A DNA stretch of 64,000 nucleotides from CAZRGV01 sp964599655 (lineage in GTDB: Bacteria; Planctomycetota; Planctomycetia; Isosphaerales; Isosphaeraceae). The DNA is taken from positions 1 through 64,000 of the forward strand of contig CAZRGV010000016.1 of assembly GCA_964599655.1 (NCBI GenBank). Reading direction: 5' to 3'. The first letter of the stretch is position 1. Every line of letters begins with the position of its first letter. The notes under the pieces are model-generated. The model worked only from the letters and a program-made list of their open reading frames with translations. It was not told where the DNA came from and made no database searches. This document shows, in pieces, positions 1 through 10,852 of this stretch. A program made the translations under genes and the position numbers.

Positions 1-125
1 CACCAGGGCTCCGGTCCGAAGACACTGTCGGGCGGATGGCACTGGTGGCTTGATCACCAGGGCTCCGACTGGTCGACGAAGACACGGGTGGACCAGCCAC
101 CAGGGCCACCCGACCGCCCAATGAG
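1..125. repeat. REP-like direct and inverted repeats
   Basis: No gene is visible before about position 300. The first 125 bases hold two direct copies of CACCAGGGCTCCG (from 1 and from 55), each followed by GAAGACAC. The segment around 33-53 (GGATGGCACTGGTGGCTT) is the near-perfect reverse complement of the segment around 98-117 (AGCCACCAGGGCCACCC), about 15 of 17 positions. This gives an imperfect long inverted repeat, typical of dispersed palindromic elements in intergenic DNA. Its true left edge lies outside the window. Confidence 0.5.
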
Positions 126-303
126 AGGGCGGGATTGATGGAACTGCTGTTGCCAGAGTGGATGCGGAGGGATACTCTCGGCGGCTCGATGCGCGGTTGG
201 GCGTCATTTGGCTGGGAGGCAACCGAGATCATGAAACCGGGAACGTTGTCGTCGACTCCACAAGCTCTTGCGCCCTTTTTCACAACAGTCCGTGGAGGCG
301 AAA

Positions 304-750
304 GTGGCTCGACACTCGTGGCGGGAACTGGTCCAACGGCTGACGACGGACTGTGAGTTCTCGCAGCCGGCGACGGCCGCACAGATCGCCGCCGCGGAGC
401 GAACGCTGGGTACAACGCTGCCGAGGGACCTCAGTTCCTTGCTCTCGGAGAGCAATGGCATCACGGGACCGTATGGTCTCGGATTGGTTTGGCCCTTGGA
501 ACGGATCGAGGCCGAGAACACCGCGTTCCGGTCGAACGCCGACTTTCGCGAGTTGTACATGCCGTTCGATCACCTGCTCTTCTTCGCCGACGCGGGCAAT
601 GGCGACCAGTTCGCTTATCCCGTTCTGGCGGGTGAAGTTCGTAGGGACGACGTTTTCGTGTGGAATCACGAGGACGATAGCCGCACATGGGCGGCTCCTT
701 CGCTGGAGCGGTATCTGGAGTGGTGGTTGTCAGGGCAACTCAAGGTGTAA
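304..750 (+). CDS. SMI1/KNR4 family protein
   Basis: A 148-residue cytoplasmic protein of the SMI1/KNR4 (SUKH) fold. The N-terminal third shows the family pattern: a helix ending in ERTLGTTLPRD, then LLSESNGI. The centre has LLFFADAGNGDQFAYPV, the usual family core, and the C-terminus is Trp-rich. The GTG start at 304 is chosen because GGAGG lies five bases upstream; a TTG at 268 would add 12 residues but has no such site. Family members include immunity proteins of toxin systems and housekeeping scaffolds. No toxin gene is visible next to it, so the role is open. It sits alone after a repeat-rich stretch. Confidence 0.8.
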   Translation: MARHSWRELVQRLTTDCEFSQPATAAQIAAAERTLGTTLPRDLSSLLSESNGITGPYGLGLVWPLERIEAENTAFRSNADFRELYMPFDHLLFFADAGNGDQFAYPVLAGEVRRDDVFVWNHEDDSRTWAAPSLERYLEWWLSGQLKV

Positions 751-935
751 GTGGTGGCGCCGAAACGGGCGTTGAAGCGGACCTTGCTGCCGATTGCATC
801 GCTGTGACATTCATGATTCATCGGACGACGGGTTCCGCGGAGACGTTGCGATCGCCCTCATCCTGAATCGCCAGGAAGACGGGCCTTTGCGAGCGTGAGA
901 ATCGCCCACGGAAGCCCTTGCGCCGTTGGAAGATC

Positions 936-952
936 GGTGGGCCGTGCCCACC
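936..952. repeat. GTGGGC/GCCCAC palindrome
   Basis: A perfect 7-bp inverted repeat (GGTGGGC, 3-base loop CGT, GCCCACC) in the spacer before the YfhO gene, followed by CTACGAAAGACGAC. It has the look of a small dispersed palindromic element. It is not followed by a T run, so it is a poor intrinsic terminator. Confidence 0.4.
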
Positions 953-1011
953 CTACGAAAGACGACGGTTCCGGGTGAATCCGCATCAGGGAGCATGGAG
1001 GCTCCGACATC

Positions 1012-3414
1012 ATGCCTGCGCGTCGTCGAGAACTCCTGGCGTTCTGCCTGGTCCTGGCGGTGGTTCTGTCGCTGTTTTTCGGCGAATCCCTTTTCGGCGG
1101 CAAGGTGCTCAGTCCGGCGGATGTCGTGTTCGTTCAGGCGAGCTTCGACGACGGGTGCGGAACGGATGACGAGCCGGCGAACCGTCTGTTGATGGATCCG
1201 GTGCTCCAGTTCGAGCCTTGGCTCGAGTTCAACCGGTCGATGCTGCGCGCGGGGAGGCTGCCGCTCTGGAATCCGCTGGCCGGGTGCGGGGCGCCTCATC
1301 TGGCCAATGGTCAGAGCGCGGTGTTCGATCCCTTTCACGCGATCGCATATCTCGGCACGTTGCCGGAGGCGCACGCCTGGATGGCGGCGTCGAGGCTGTG
1401 GGTGGCCGGCTTGGGGATGTTCCTGTTGGCCGGTTCGTGGGGACTGGGGCGTTGGGGACGCTGGTTCTCGGGCCTGGCGTTCCCACTCTGCGGGTTTCTT
1501 GTGCTCTGGTTGTTATATCCGCCGGCGAGCGTTGCGGTGTGGATGCCCTGGCTCTTCTGGGCGGGGGAATCGGCCTTGCGACGGCCATCGGCGCGACGGG
1601 TCGCGACGCTGGCGGTCGTTACCGGTTTCGTGCTACTGGGTGGGCATATTCAAACAAGCGCACATTTACTTATTGCGGCTTTTTTCTATGTTGTCTGGCG
1701 ATGGTTCGCGACGATTCCGGGCGATCCGGTGTCTCGTCGAGGGATCGTGACGTGGGCGGTAGGGATCGTACTGGGCGTGGCGCTGGCGGCCGTCGAGGTG
1801 GTGCCGCTGGGGGTTTATCTGTCGAGGAGTCCGGTCTGGTCGGACCGCGAGGCGGATCGGCCGGCGTTCTGGACGCTGGGGAAGCCGCGGATTCTTGAGA
1901 TGGCGTGCAACGTGTTGCCTTATGCGTTTGGGAGCCAGAGGCGAGGTCAACCGCATCTGGCGCCGGCCTTGGGCGTGGAGAATCTGAACGAGTCGGCGGG
2001 GGGATTCGCGGGGCTCGCGACGTTGCTTTGGTTAGCGCCGCTGGGCTGGTCGTGCCGGCGGGCGTCTCCCCGGGCGAGGTTCCTCGGCGCGATGGTGGTG
2101 TTCGGGGCCTTCGCGGGGTTCGAGCTGCCTCCCGTTTCGAATGTTTTACGAATCTTGCCGATATTGAACGTTACGGATAATCGGCGGCTGCTGCTCTGGG
2201 TCGCGTTCGGGCTGATCCTCCTTGGCGGCATCGGGCTCGATTGGCTGGAGCGCTCGTGTGAGGGGCGTGTGTGGGGTTGGTGGCCTCGGCTCTGGGCGGG
2301 CGGCGTGGTGGGGCTGGTCGCGGCGGCGATCCTGGTGGGATTTCTCGGGCCGACGCTGCGAGAGAAGGCGGTGGCGCATTACGAGGCGGCGGCCCGGGAG
2401 ACGCCGGGGGCCGACGCGGCGATTTATCGCGAGCGGGCGGAGCGCCAGGTGCGGCACACGCTGAGTTTCGTCCCGTGGTATCTGAGCGTCTCGGCGGGGC
2501 ACGGGCTCGTGCTGGCGGGGCTGTTGACCGCGTTTCGAAGGGGCCGACTGACGGGGTCGCAGGCCCGTCGGGCCGTGCTGGGGCTCACGGTGGTTGACCT
2601 GTTCGGGTTCGGATACGGGCTGAATCCGGCGATCGCTCGCGAGGCGTATCGACCAAAGAGTGCGCTGGTGGACTTTCTGCGACGGGTCGCGCCGCCGCCG
2701 TCTCGGATTCTGGCGATCGAAGGGGAACTACCGCCGAATCTGTTGATGCGATACGGGCTGGCCGACTGTCGGAACTACGACTCGATCGAGCTGAGCCGGA
2801 GTGTGTCGTGGTTCGACCCGTTGTATGAGCCGGAGGCGGATCGGCGGGCGAGAACGAGCCGTCGACGGATTACGTGGCAAGGGGTTGCGCGCGGTCTCGA
2901 CCGGCTTCGAGAGGCCGGAGTGGCGGCGGTTGTGGGGCCGACTCCGCCGCCGAAGGGTGTGTTTCCGAGGGTCGATCGTGTGGGTCGTGTGTGGGTCGCT
3001 CGGCTGGAACCGAACCCGGCGATCTTGGGATTTCGCCCGGCACCGGGGCAAATCAGGATTGACGCGCATTTGAATCGAGATGATCGTAGAGTGATCTCTG
3101 AGACGTTCGACCCGGGCTGGACGGCCGAGGTGGATGGCCGGCCCGTGGCCGTCGAGCCGTATCGAGAGGCGTTTCTCTCCGTCCGAGTCCCGAGCGGGTC
3201 GCATCGAGTGATCTTGCGTTACAGCCCGCCAGACGTCTGGATTGGTGGAATCGTCTCGCTGGTGTCGCTGGCCATCGTGATTGCGTGTTTCGCGGCGTCG
3301 TGGACGCCTGCTCCCACGGAAAAAACCGTTTCAAGGGCTTGGACGGCTTCGAGTCGCCGGGGTAGAATCGAGCTTGTGGCCTCTTCCCGGTCCACTCCAC
3401 CGGCTTTCCACTGA
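1012..3414 (+). CDS. YfhO family polytopic membrane protein
   Basis: An 800-residue integral membrane protein. It opens with a TM segment (about 8-25), continues with roughly a dozen hydrophobic segments to about residue 550, and ends with a soluble beta-rich domain and a last TM helix near 745-765. The N-terminal loop motif around FEPWLEFNRSMLRAGRLPLWNP matches the YfhO/GT-C-like family, in which an aromatic loop after TM1 precedes a conserved PLWNP. Family members resemble lipid-linked sugar glycosyltransferases or modify teichoic-type polymers. No substrate can be read here. GGAGG ten bases before the ATG supports the start. The next gene begins 15 bases after the stop, so the two are probably co-transcribed. 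Confidence 0.85.
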   Translation: MPARRRELLAFCLVLAVVLSLFFGESLFGGKVLSPADVVFVQASFDDGCGTDDEPANRLLMDPVLQFEPWLEFNRSMLRAGRLPLWNPLAGCGAPHLANGQSAVFDPFHAIAYLGTLPEAHAWMAASRLWVAGLGMFLLAGSWGLGRWGRWFSGLAFPLCGFLVLWLLYPPASVAVWMPWLFWAGESALRRPSARRVATLAVVTGFVLLGGHIQTSAHLLIAAFFYVVWRWFATIPGDPVSRRGIVTWAVGIVLGVALAAVEVVPLGVYLSRSPVWSDREADRPAFWTLGKPRILEMACNVLPYAFGSQRRGQPHLAPALGVENLNESAGGFAGLATLLWLAPLGWSCRRASPRARFLGAMVVFGAFAGFELPPVSNVLRILPILNVTDNRRLLLWVAFGLILLGGIGLDWLERSCEGRVWGWWPRLWAGGVVGLVAAAILVGFLGPTLREKAVAHYEAAARETPGADAAIYRERAERQVRHTLSFVPWYLSVSAGHGLVLAGLLTAFRRGRLTGSQARRAVLGLTVVDLFGFGYGLNPAIAREAYRPKSALVDFLRRVAPPPSRILAIEGELPPNLLMRYGLADCRNYDSIELSRSVSWFDPLYEPEADRRARTSRRRITWQGVARGLDRLREAGVAAVVGPTPPPKGVFPRVDRVGRVWVARLEPNPAILGFRPAPGQIRIDAHLNRDDRRVISETFDPGWTAEVDGRPVAVEPYREAFLSVRVPSGSHRVILRYSPPDVWIGGIVSLVSLAIVIACFAASWTPAPTEKTVSRAWTASSRRGRIELVASSRSTPPAFH

Positions 3415-3428
3415 AGGATGTGACGCTG

Positions 3429-3737
3429 ATGGTCCACTTCACGTGTGATCTGTGCGGCAAGGATCTAACCGCGTCTGGCGATGCTCGCTTTGTGGTGAAG
3501 ATCGCGGCGTACGCCGGGTTCGACCCGACCCAGATCTCCGAGGAGGATCTCGACGAGGATCACATGGAGGAGATTTCGGACCTCCTCCAGCGCGAGGCTG
3601 GCCTGAGCTCTGATGAGTTAGACGCACAACTCTACAAAGGGTTCCGCTACGACCTCTGCCCGAGCTGTCACAGCCGGTTCATCAAGGATCCGTTGAATCG
3701 CGACCTGCTTCGGTCGCTCAACTTCAGCGAGAATTGA
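3429..3737 (+). CDS. Small zinc-ribbon-like protein
   Basis: A 102-residue protein with one CxxC pair at the start (CDLCGKDL, residues about 5-12) and one near the end (CPSCHSRF), the layout of a four-cysteine zinc ribbon. The middle is acidic and helical, with many Glu and Asp. The ATG at 3429 is preferred over the GTG at 3420 because AAGGA ends ten bases before it and would sit on top of the GTG. It follows the YfhO gene by 14 bases. I do not recognise a named family; similar small zinc proteins are conserved in planctomycetes, but I infer that from general knowledge only. Confidence 0.75.
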   Translation: MVHFTCDLCGKDLTASGDARFVVKIAAYAGFDPTQISEEDLDEDHMEEISDLLQREAGLSSDELDAQLYKGFRYDLCPSCHSRFIKDPLNRDLLRSLNFSEN

Positions 3738-3842
3738 TCGAGACGCTCGACCGCTCCTTCCGTGGTGCGACGTTCCCACAAACTCGTCCGTCCCAATCTG
3801 GCCAGTTCGTCCCCGAGACGCGTCGTCGCGTGTCTCCGAGGT

Positions 3843-5219
<1,377 letters not shown>

Positions 5220-5284
5220 GGGCGGCTCCTTCGTTCGGTTCGAGGTGTTGGGGGATGGATCGAAGAAACACCACGTTGAGAGGA

Positions 5285-6832
5285 TCAATCCGCGAATTGG
5301 AATGCGTAAAGATCGGCGTCTCTTAACACGAAACGGAGCCGAACCGGCCGGCCAGCGAGAGCGGAAACGTCGGAACCGCAGTTCCAGTTGACGATCCGAT
5401 CGACGGAATCGCCGAAGAGTTCCGGGCCATCGTCGAGCGCGAAACCGGGGATGGGCTGGCCTTGCGCGTCCTGGATCTCGACGCGGACACCGCCGGCGGC
5501 CGACGTGGCGACGTTCAGATGCAAGCGACGACCCTGGAAGCGAACCAGGGGCGTCCGCAGCTCGCCGCCGTCGAGGGGGGCCTGAACCGAGACGAAACCG
5601 TCGAGGCGAAGCGTGTAGCGACGAAGCGCGCTGCCCTGGCCGGTCCAGTAGCGTTCGGTGGCGAAGAGCGAGAGTTCGTTCGGCGCGCCTTCCAGGGGCG
5701 AAGCGGTCTCAACGACGTGCCAGGCGATGTACTGCTGGCCGTAATTCCAGGTTCCCGGGCGCTCGGGACCGGGCCGGAGGAACGCCTCCTTCCAGCGATG
5801 GAAGCTCCGGCCGTCTCGACTGACCATCAACAGCCCTTCGGTGATGGCCGTGCCGTAGCGCTGGCTGACCCGCATCCGCTCCGCGCGGTGTTCGGGATCG
5901 GGAAGCGCCTGCAACGACGCCGACGGTGTTCGTTCGGTGTAGCGCGTGGGGAAGCCGATCAGAAGATGGGGCGCTCGGGGATAAGGCTTGATCTGATTGG
6001 TGTAAAGCTGTTCGGCCGGAGCATCGGGATAAATCAAAGGTTCGGGATCCGTCCAGTGAACGAAGTCGGCCGAGGTCGCGGTGAGGATGTCGCGACGGCC
6101 TTGATCGAAGACGCGGAAATAGGCGCGATACGCGCCCAGGTTGGGATCCCAGAAGGCGAGGTTCTGGGAGTCGAAGGCCCCCTTGGTGATGACGGGCCCG
6201 TCGCTCAGCGCGGACCAGTGGAGCCCGTCGGCCGAGGCGAGCGGCACGAGACCGTTGGTCTTGCGACCGCGGACGAACGCCTTGTAACGGGCCTCGGGCG
6301 GGCAGGCCGGGTTGTCGTCCCGGAAAACCGCGACGTGTCCGGGATCGATGTCGGCCTTACTGAGCAAACCAGTCGCCAGGACGATGTTATTGTGTCGGGA
6401 GCCCTGGAACTCGACGAGGCCGAGGTCGGGCTTTCGCCAATGAATGCCATCATCGCTCTCGGCGTAGCAGGCGACCAGCTCGTGCGGGAGGGTGAGTTTC
6501 CCGTCGCCGACGGTGAGCCGCCAGCCCTTGTAATACATGCGGAAACGATCACCATCTTGAAAGACGCTGTGATAGCCGCTGCCACTGCCCTCCCAGGGGG
6601 CGTCGTGCACGAGGACCACGTTTTGCGGCGTGGGATGATGAAGGACCTGCCTCGCTCCGCCCTGAAGCGTGCCGATGAGCGCCCGGTCGACGAACAGCTC
6701 GCGCCTTGAGCCGAGATCGAGCGGCACGTCCGACCCGGCCGCAAGGGCGGCGCGCGGGGGAATCATCGAGAGCAAACCGATGAAGAACGTGATCGCTCGA
6801 ATCCACACAGATATTGAAAGTCGATTATTCAT
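5285..6832 (-). CDS. Secreted GH32/GH43-like beta-propeller protein
   Basis: A 515-residue exported protein. The N-terminus has a signal peptide (hydrophobic core about 9-23, cleavage likely after AALA near 31). The body has repeated propeller-blade signatures: SVFQDGDRFRMYYKG, YAESDDGIHWRKPDLG, LASADGLHWSALSDGP and TATSADFVHWTDPEP, as in GH32/GH43/GH130-like glycosidases. The C-terminal 120 residues resemble a beta-sandwich. The planctomycete family starting LGSRRELFVDR is mostly annotated as hypothetical or glycosyl hydrolase. No catalytic triad can be assigned with confidence. It ends 65 bases upstream of the malic enzyme start on the same strand and may share its transcript. Confidence 0.75.
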   Translation of the reverse strand: MNNRLSISVWIRAITFFIGLLSMIPPRAALAAGSDVPLDLGSRRELFVDRALIGTLQGGARQVLHHPTPQNVVLVHDAPWEGSGSGYHSVFQDGDRFRMYYKGWRLTVGDGKLTLPHELVACYAESDDGIHWRKPDLGLVEFQGSRHNNIVLATGLLSKADIDPGHVAVFRDDNPACPPEARYKAFVRGRKTNGLVPLASADGLHWSALSDGPVITKGAFDSQNLAFWDPNLGAYRAYFRVFDQGRRDILTATSADFVHWTDPEPLIYPDAPAEQLYTNQIKPYPRAPHLLIGFPTRYTERTPSASLQALPDPEHRAERMRVSQRYGTAITEGLLMVSRDGRSFHRWKEAFLRPGPERPGTWNYGQQYIAWHVVETASPLEGAPNELSLFATERYWTGQGSALRRYTLRLDGFVSVQAPLDGGELRTPLVRFQGRRLHLNVATSAAGGVRVEIQDAQGQPIPGFALDDGPELFGDSVDRIVNWNCGSDVSALAGRPVRLRFVLRDADLYAFQFAD

Positions 6833-7198
6833 TTTTGCGTTAATCCTCTCAGATCGTTCTCGCGTTTCCAACATCGAAGAACGCGTTGCTGTCTTGGGGT
6901 GGGAACGGGGTCATTCTAACGGGCGCGGGGCGGGTTCAACAGCCTTCGAGCCGGGGGTTGTCCGGGTTTTTCGCAAACGTGATTGGACGTCACGAACGTG
7001 GGGGGGCGATGTGTTGCGGCGGGGCATCGCCGAGAGAGGAAAACCGGCAACGTTTTCCGATGGAACGATGAAGGGATCTAGAATCGGGGACAGATCCCTC
7101 GCCAGATCCCCCCCGGACGTCGTGTCGGTTTTGGTCGTCTTTCCGATTACCTGCCGCAATGTCGTGGAATCTCGGACCAATCCTCATGGAGACCTGTC
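6833..7198. other. Divergent intergenic region
   Basis: About 366 bases between the leftward propeller gene and the rightward PilZ gene. It should contain both promoters. I see no tRNA, repeat array, or convincing -35/-10 pair, and no coding frame with a ribosome site. Confidence 0.4.
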
Positions 7199-7627
7199 AT
7201 GGCATGGAACCCAAGTCGGATGGGGTCGTACTGGTCGATGGCTGGCCTGTCGCAGCGAGAGCGGAGGGTTTCGCCTCGTTACAGCGTGGTCGATCGCGTG
7301 GCTCGACTTGTCTGGGACCAGCCCGGCGCGTTCGGTGACACGACCGCCCGGCTGATCGACCTGAGCATCGGTGGGGCCCTGATGGAGGTTTCCCAGCTGC
7401 CGCCGAGAAATCAACCAATCTGGATCTGTCTCAGAGGCATGGGGGTGGAACACGGCACGACGGCCACCGTGGTCTCGCACTCGAGGGGATGGCGGGGGCC
7501 GTATTATGTTCATCTCGCCTTCGATCAGATCTGCCCGTACGAGTTTTTCAAGCGTGCCGTCCTGGGCCAGGATTTTCACGACGCCGGGTTGGAGCCGGAA
7601 CCATCGGTTCCCGCGTCCGGCTGGTGA
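7199..7627 (+). CDS. PilZ domain protein
   Basis: A 142-residue protein with a single PilZ domain, the c-di-GMP binding module. The N-terminal RxxxR-type motif is RRVSPRYSV (about 22-30) and the second motif is the D-x-S-x-G-G in LIDLSIGGALMEV. The order and spacing match functional c-di-GMP receptors. No other domain is attached, so it would act as a stand-alone adaptor. Its partner is not evident from the neighbours. The next gene downstream encodes an anchored SGNH-like protein, which could belong to an exopolysaccharide function, but that link is a guess. Confidence 0.85.
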   Translation: MAWNPSRMGSYWSMAGLSQRERRVSPRYSVVDRVARLVWDQPGAFGDTTARLIDLSIGGALMEVSQLPPRNQPIWICLRGMGVEHGTTATVVSHSRGWRGPYYVHLAFDQICPYEFFKRAVLGQDFHDAGLEPEPSVPASGW

Positions 7628-7885
7628 GGATCGCCGGCTAGGCGGGCGGGCTCGGGGAACCCAGGCGTCACGGACCGCCCGCCGACCTCTCGGAATCGAA
7701 AACGGAATCGGGGAAACTCCTCTGGAACGGTTGGCCGGAATTGCTATTTTGCGTCCCGGCGGTTTCTCGCCCACGGATCACCGAATGCGTTCGGACCCAG
7801 AGTAAGGAGGGGTCGCTGGACGCGAACCTGGCGGAACGTTTCGGTTCAACCGGAGAGGGCTTTGGGGGGAAGGGAGTCCCGGACG

Positions 7886-9019
7886 ATGAGCGGGATCGAA
7901 CCGAGGAAGCCACGGGGACGTGTTCCTCTCGGATTGCTCGGCATGCTGGTCCTCTTGGCCGTTTGCGAAACGGCGTTCCGGGCCCTCGAGCAGCCCCTGT
8001 TCACAACCAACGCCGCGATGAGCTGGCGGTTTGGCGGTCACGCGGCGCGAACGCGGGTCCGAGAGTGCGATCTCCTGTTCCTCGGCGATAGCCAGGTGCA
8101 ATTCGCGCTGCTGCCCCGGGTGTTCGAGCAGCGGACTGGACTTCGGGCCTACAACCTGGCGCTGCACGCGGCGCCTCCGGCGGCGACGTATTTTCAACTC
8201 GTCGCGGCGCTGGAGTCGGGGGCGAAGCCCAGGGCGTTGGTGGTCGACTTTCCGCCGCACGCCCTGAAGATGCGACCCGAAGGCCAGGCGCGGCTCTGGT
8301 CCGAGCTTCTCTCGTTGCGAGACACGATCGATCTGGCCTGGACGGCCCGCGATCCCACGTTGTTCGCGAAGATTGTTCTGGGCCGATGGCTCCCGTCGAT
8401 TCGAGATCGGTTCGAGATTCGGGAGGCGCTGCTGGGAGCGCTTCGCGGTCAGGACGGAGCGCGAAGCGCGCGGTTCTGGCTGACGCCGCTCTGGAGAAAC
8501 TGGGACGTCAACCTCGGGGCCAACATCTTTCCGCCGAACCCGCAACCGTCGACGGATCTCGCACGGCATTCGTGGCTGGCGCCCAGCTCCTGGCTCCGCC
8601 GACGGGTCTCGATGACCTATATGCGACGCTTCCTCGACCTGGCGCAAGCGCGAGGGATCACGGTTTACTGGCTGCTCCCGCCCGTTCATCCGGTGGTTCG
8701 CGCCGAACGACAACGGCGGAACCTCGAAGGGTCGTTTACCCAGTTCGTTCAGGAGGTCCAGTCGCGCTACCCGAACCTCGTCGTCCTGGATGCGCGCGAT
8801 TGCGGTTACGGCGCGGAGGTCTTCAGCGACCTGGCCCACCTCGACCGCCGAGGAGCCTCGGTGCTGAGCGTCGATGTCGCGGACGTTCTTCGCCATCGTC
8901 AGGGTCCGCCCGGAACCGGTCCGTCCTGGTTCCGCCTGCCAGGCTACCGCCCCCTGCCCTTCGATGTGCCCGTCGAGGACATCGCGCAATCCCGCATCGC
9001 CCTAAGGATTTCCCGCTGA
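7886..9019 (+). CDS. Membrane-anchored SGNH/DUF1574-like protein
   Basis: A 377-residue protein with one N-terminal TM segment (GLLGMLVLLAVCETAFRAL, about 15-33) and an external domain. LLFLGDSQVQFALLP (about 61-75) fits the block I GDS motif of SGNH hydrolases and of AlgX/AlgJ/DUF1574 proteins that modify exported polysaccharides. The C-terminal part includes YWLLPPVHP and VLDARDCGYGAEVFSDLAHLD, where Asp and His could complete a catalytic triad. The ATG at 7886 is chosen because AGGGAG lies nine bases before it. Polysaccharide acetylation or deacetylation is a reasonable guess, not a demonstrated function. Confidence 0.65.
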   Translation: MSGIEPRKPRGRVPLGLLGMLVLLAVCETAFRALEQPLFTTNAAMSWRFGGHAARTRVRECDLLFLGDSQVQFALLPRVFEQRTGLRAYNLALHAAPPAATYFQLVAALESGAKPRALVVDFPPHALKMRPEGQARLWSELLSLRDTIDLAWTARDPTLFAKIVLGRWLPSIRDRFEIREALLGALRGQDGARSARFWLTPLWRNWDVNLGANIFPPNPQPSTDLARHSWLAPSSWLRRRVSMTYMRRFLDLAQARGITVYWLLPPVHPVVRAERQRRNLEGSFTQFVQEVQSRYPNLVVLDARDCGYGAEVFSDLAHLDRRGASVLSVDVADVLRHRQGPPGTGPSWFRLPGYRPLPFDVPVEDIAQSRIALRISR

Positions 9020-9292
9020 GCCGGTCGGTCGGACCTTGACCACGAAAGAATTCGGACTAATATTCCACGTCCTGGGACGAAAACGACTTGTGAGAGCGCT
9101 CATGAACCCTGGATCTCGGGCGTGTGTCTGCCAGTGGCACGGTGGTTGGTTGGGGCCTGAACGCGAGTGCGGCGACGGGCCGACTTGCCGGAAGGTCACA
9201 GACGGATACACCGAAGCGTAGGAAACGCGACGAATCGGGTCGGACCTGGAGGCAGCGACCCGGGTGTTGGCTCCAAGGGGAGGATCGTGGAG

Positions 9293-9541
9293 ATGGTGGC
9301 AAAACGGAGTCGTCTGGAGACGGAAACGGCCCTCGCGAGGGACGTTCGGGAACTGGCGACCGACGCGAGGCGCGTACAGAATGGCGAACTGAGCGAGGAT
9401 CTCGCGCTGACGGACCTGCTCCGCCGGATCGAGCGAATGCGGGAGCAGCTTGGCCAAGAGCGGCATGGACCGCTTCGCCGCTGGCTGGACGCGTTGCAGG
9501 CCCGGCTGGAGCGGTCGGAGGTCACGGTCGGTTCCTCGTAA
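9293..9541 (+). CDS. Small helical hypothetical protein
   Basis: An 82-residue, strongly charged protein predicted to be nearly all helix, with heptad-like runs (LETETALARDVRELATDARR, then LTDLLRRIERMREQL). A coiled-coil or dimeric bundle is likely. It has no signal peptide, TM segment or cysteine. The ATG at 9293 follows GGAG closely; longer frames upstream lack support. It is convergent with the CBM9 gene, whose stop lies 21 bases away. Family not recognised. Confidence 0.55.
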   Translation: MVAKRSRLETETALARDVRELATDARRVQNGELSEDLALTDLLRRIERMREQLGQERHGPLRRWLDALQARLERSEVTVGSS

Positions 9542-9562
9542 ACGATCCGGCGGGGTGGACGA

Positions 9563-10609
9563 TCAGTCCGCCCGCCGGAGCCGAGAATCCTGCCGGACTT
9601 CCCAGCGCCGCGACTTGCCGTTGGAATCCCTGATTTCGATGGTCGCCCGGAAACCGTCCGACGTGGTTTGCAACGCCAATTGACCTTCCTTCGCCAGGTT
9701 GCCCGCCTCGAGATTCAACTCCTTGAGACGTCCCGCCCAGCGCTGGTTCTTCGCGTGGAATTCCTTTTGCAACTGGTAGACCTCCATGAGGCGGTCGCGC
9801 GCCTCGAGGTCGGGGTCGGGCCGGAAGACTTCGGTTCCCGGCTGAGCGTTGGAGAATTGCACGAAGCCCCAGCGCTCGGGACGATGCATGTCGATCACGC
9901 CCTGCGGTGACCAGACCCAATTGTCCTCTTTGGTTCCTGGCACTTTCCGGTACTTGCCGTCGACGACGACGTGTTGCCATTCGACCCGGGAGAAGTTCAC
10001 GCGCCACTGATCGCCGTCGCGAGGGGGAGCGGGCCGGTGGGCACGCTCTCCGAGCACCTTCCAGGGAAGGGCGAACTCGACGGTCCAACCTGTGTCGGTG
10101 TCGCTCGGATCGTTGAGCGTGCCGTCGACGTGGACGGCGGTTTTCAGGCCGGGGATTTCCCAGGCGTTGACGGCCGGTCCGCCGTCGCGGTAGGGGCGTT
10201 CGAGGAGGAGGTCCCACTCGGTGTTCAGAGCGTTGATTTCGATCTCGTAGTATTCGTGGTTGTCGCCGTCGGGGTCGATGAAGATCTCGAAGTCGTTGTC
10301 GTGGAAGATGACGGAATCGTGCGCCGTCAAGGTTCCCCAAACATGCGGCTCTTCGAGCGTTGCGCCAATGTAGAAGAACCGGTCGTCCCAGAGCATCTTG
10401 ACCTGGGTGCGAAATCGCGGTTTCGGCTTCTTGTCCCCTTCGATATCGACGAACGCGTTGGTCCAGGGCACCTCGGCCCAGGCCCCCTCGTCGAGCTTGC
10501 CGTCGATGGTCAGCGGCACTCGAGTTTTGTAGCAGACATACCCCTCGGGCGACGTCGCCGGAGGCGCGCTGATCAGAGCCGACAGAAGGAGCAGGACGTT
10601 GCCGCACAT
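9563..10609 (-). CDS. Secreted CBM9-like carbohydrate-binding protein
   Basis: A 348-residue protein with a short signal peptide (MCGNVLLLLSALISAPPA). The body is one CBM9-like/DOMON-related beta-sandwich: PLTIDGKLDEGAWAEVPW at the start, then DDRFFYIGATLEEPHVW, then FEIFIDPDGDNHEYYEIEIN, the classical order for this family. DTGWTVEFALPWKVL and WRVNFSRVEW complete the fold. The last 80 residues are helical and charged. In this phylum such proteins bind glycans at the cell surface. The ATG at 10609 has AAAGGGTGG upstream. It is divergent from the zinc metalloprotease gene, and the two may share a control region of about 240 bases. Confidence 0.85.
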   Translation of the reverse strand: MCGNVLLLLSALISAPPATSPEGYVCYKTRVPLTIDGKLDEGAWAEVPWTNAFVDIEGDKKPKPRFRTQVKMLWDDRFFYIGATLEEPHVWGTLTAHDSVIFHDNDFEIFIDPDGDNHEYYEIEINALNTEWDLLLERPYRDGGPAVNAWEIPGLKTAVHVDGTLNDPSDTDTGWTVEFALPWKVLGERAHRPAPPRDGDQWRVNFSRVEWQHVVVDGKYRKVPGTKEDNWVWSPQGVIDMHRPERWGFVQFSNAQPGTEVFRPDPDLEARDRLMEVYQLQKEFHAKNQRWAGRLKELNLEAGNLAKEGQLALQTTSDGFRATIEIRDSNGKSRRWEVRQDSRLRRAD

Positions 10610-10852
10610 CGATTGGCCACCCTTTCTCGGAAACCGCGTTCCGTTGCGTCCACGTGGACCGGCATTCTGACGTCCGAACTCCGCCGTGGCAACGCGCCCC
10701 CCTCTTCCGAGCCCCCCGGAGAACTCGACCCAGATCACCGATTTTGACTGGATGGGTTGTTTACCGGTGCCACCTTGTCGATTACTCTGAACTCTTACGG
10801 AGTGAAGGCTCCACGCCACGGATTCGTCCTGGTCAACAACCCGGAGTGCAGC

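Noticed and set aside
9135..9149. A second sigma-54-like site, TGGCACG-N4-TTGG
   Set aside because: The essential GC of the -12 box is GG, and no upstream palindrome is present.
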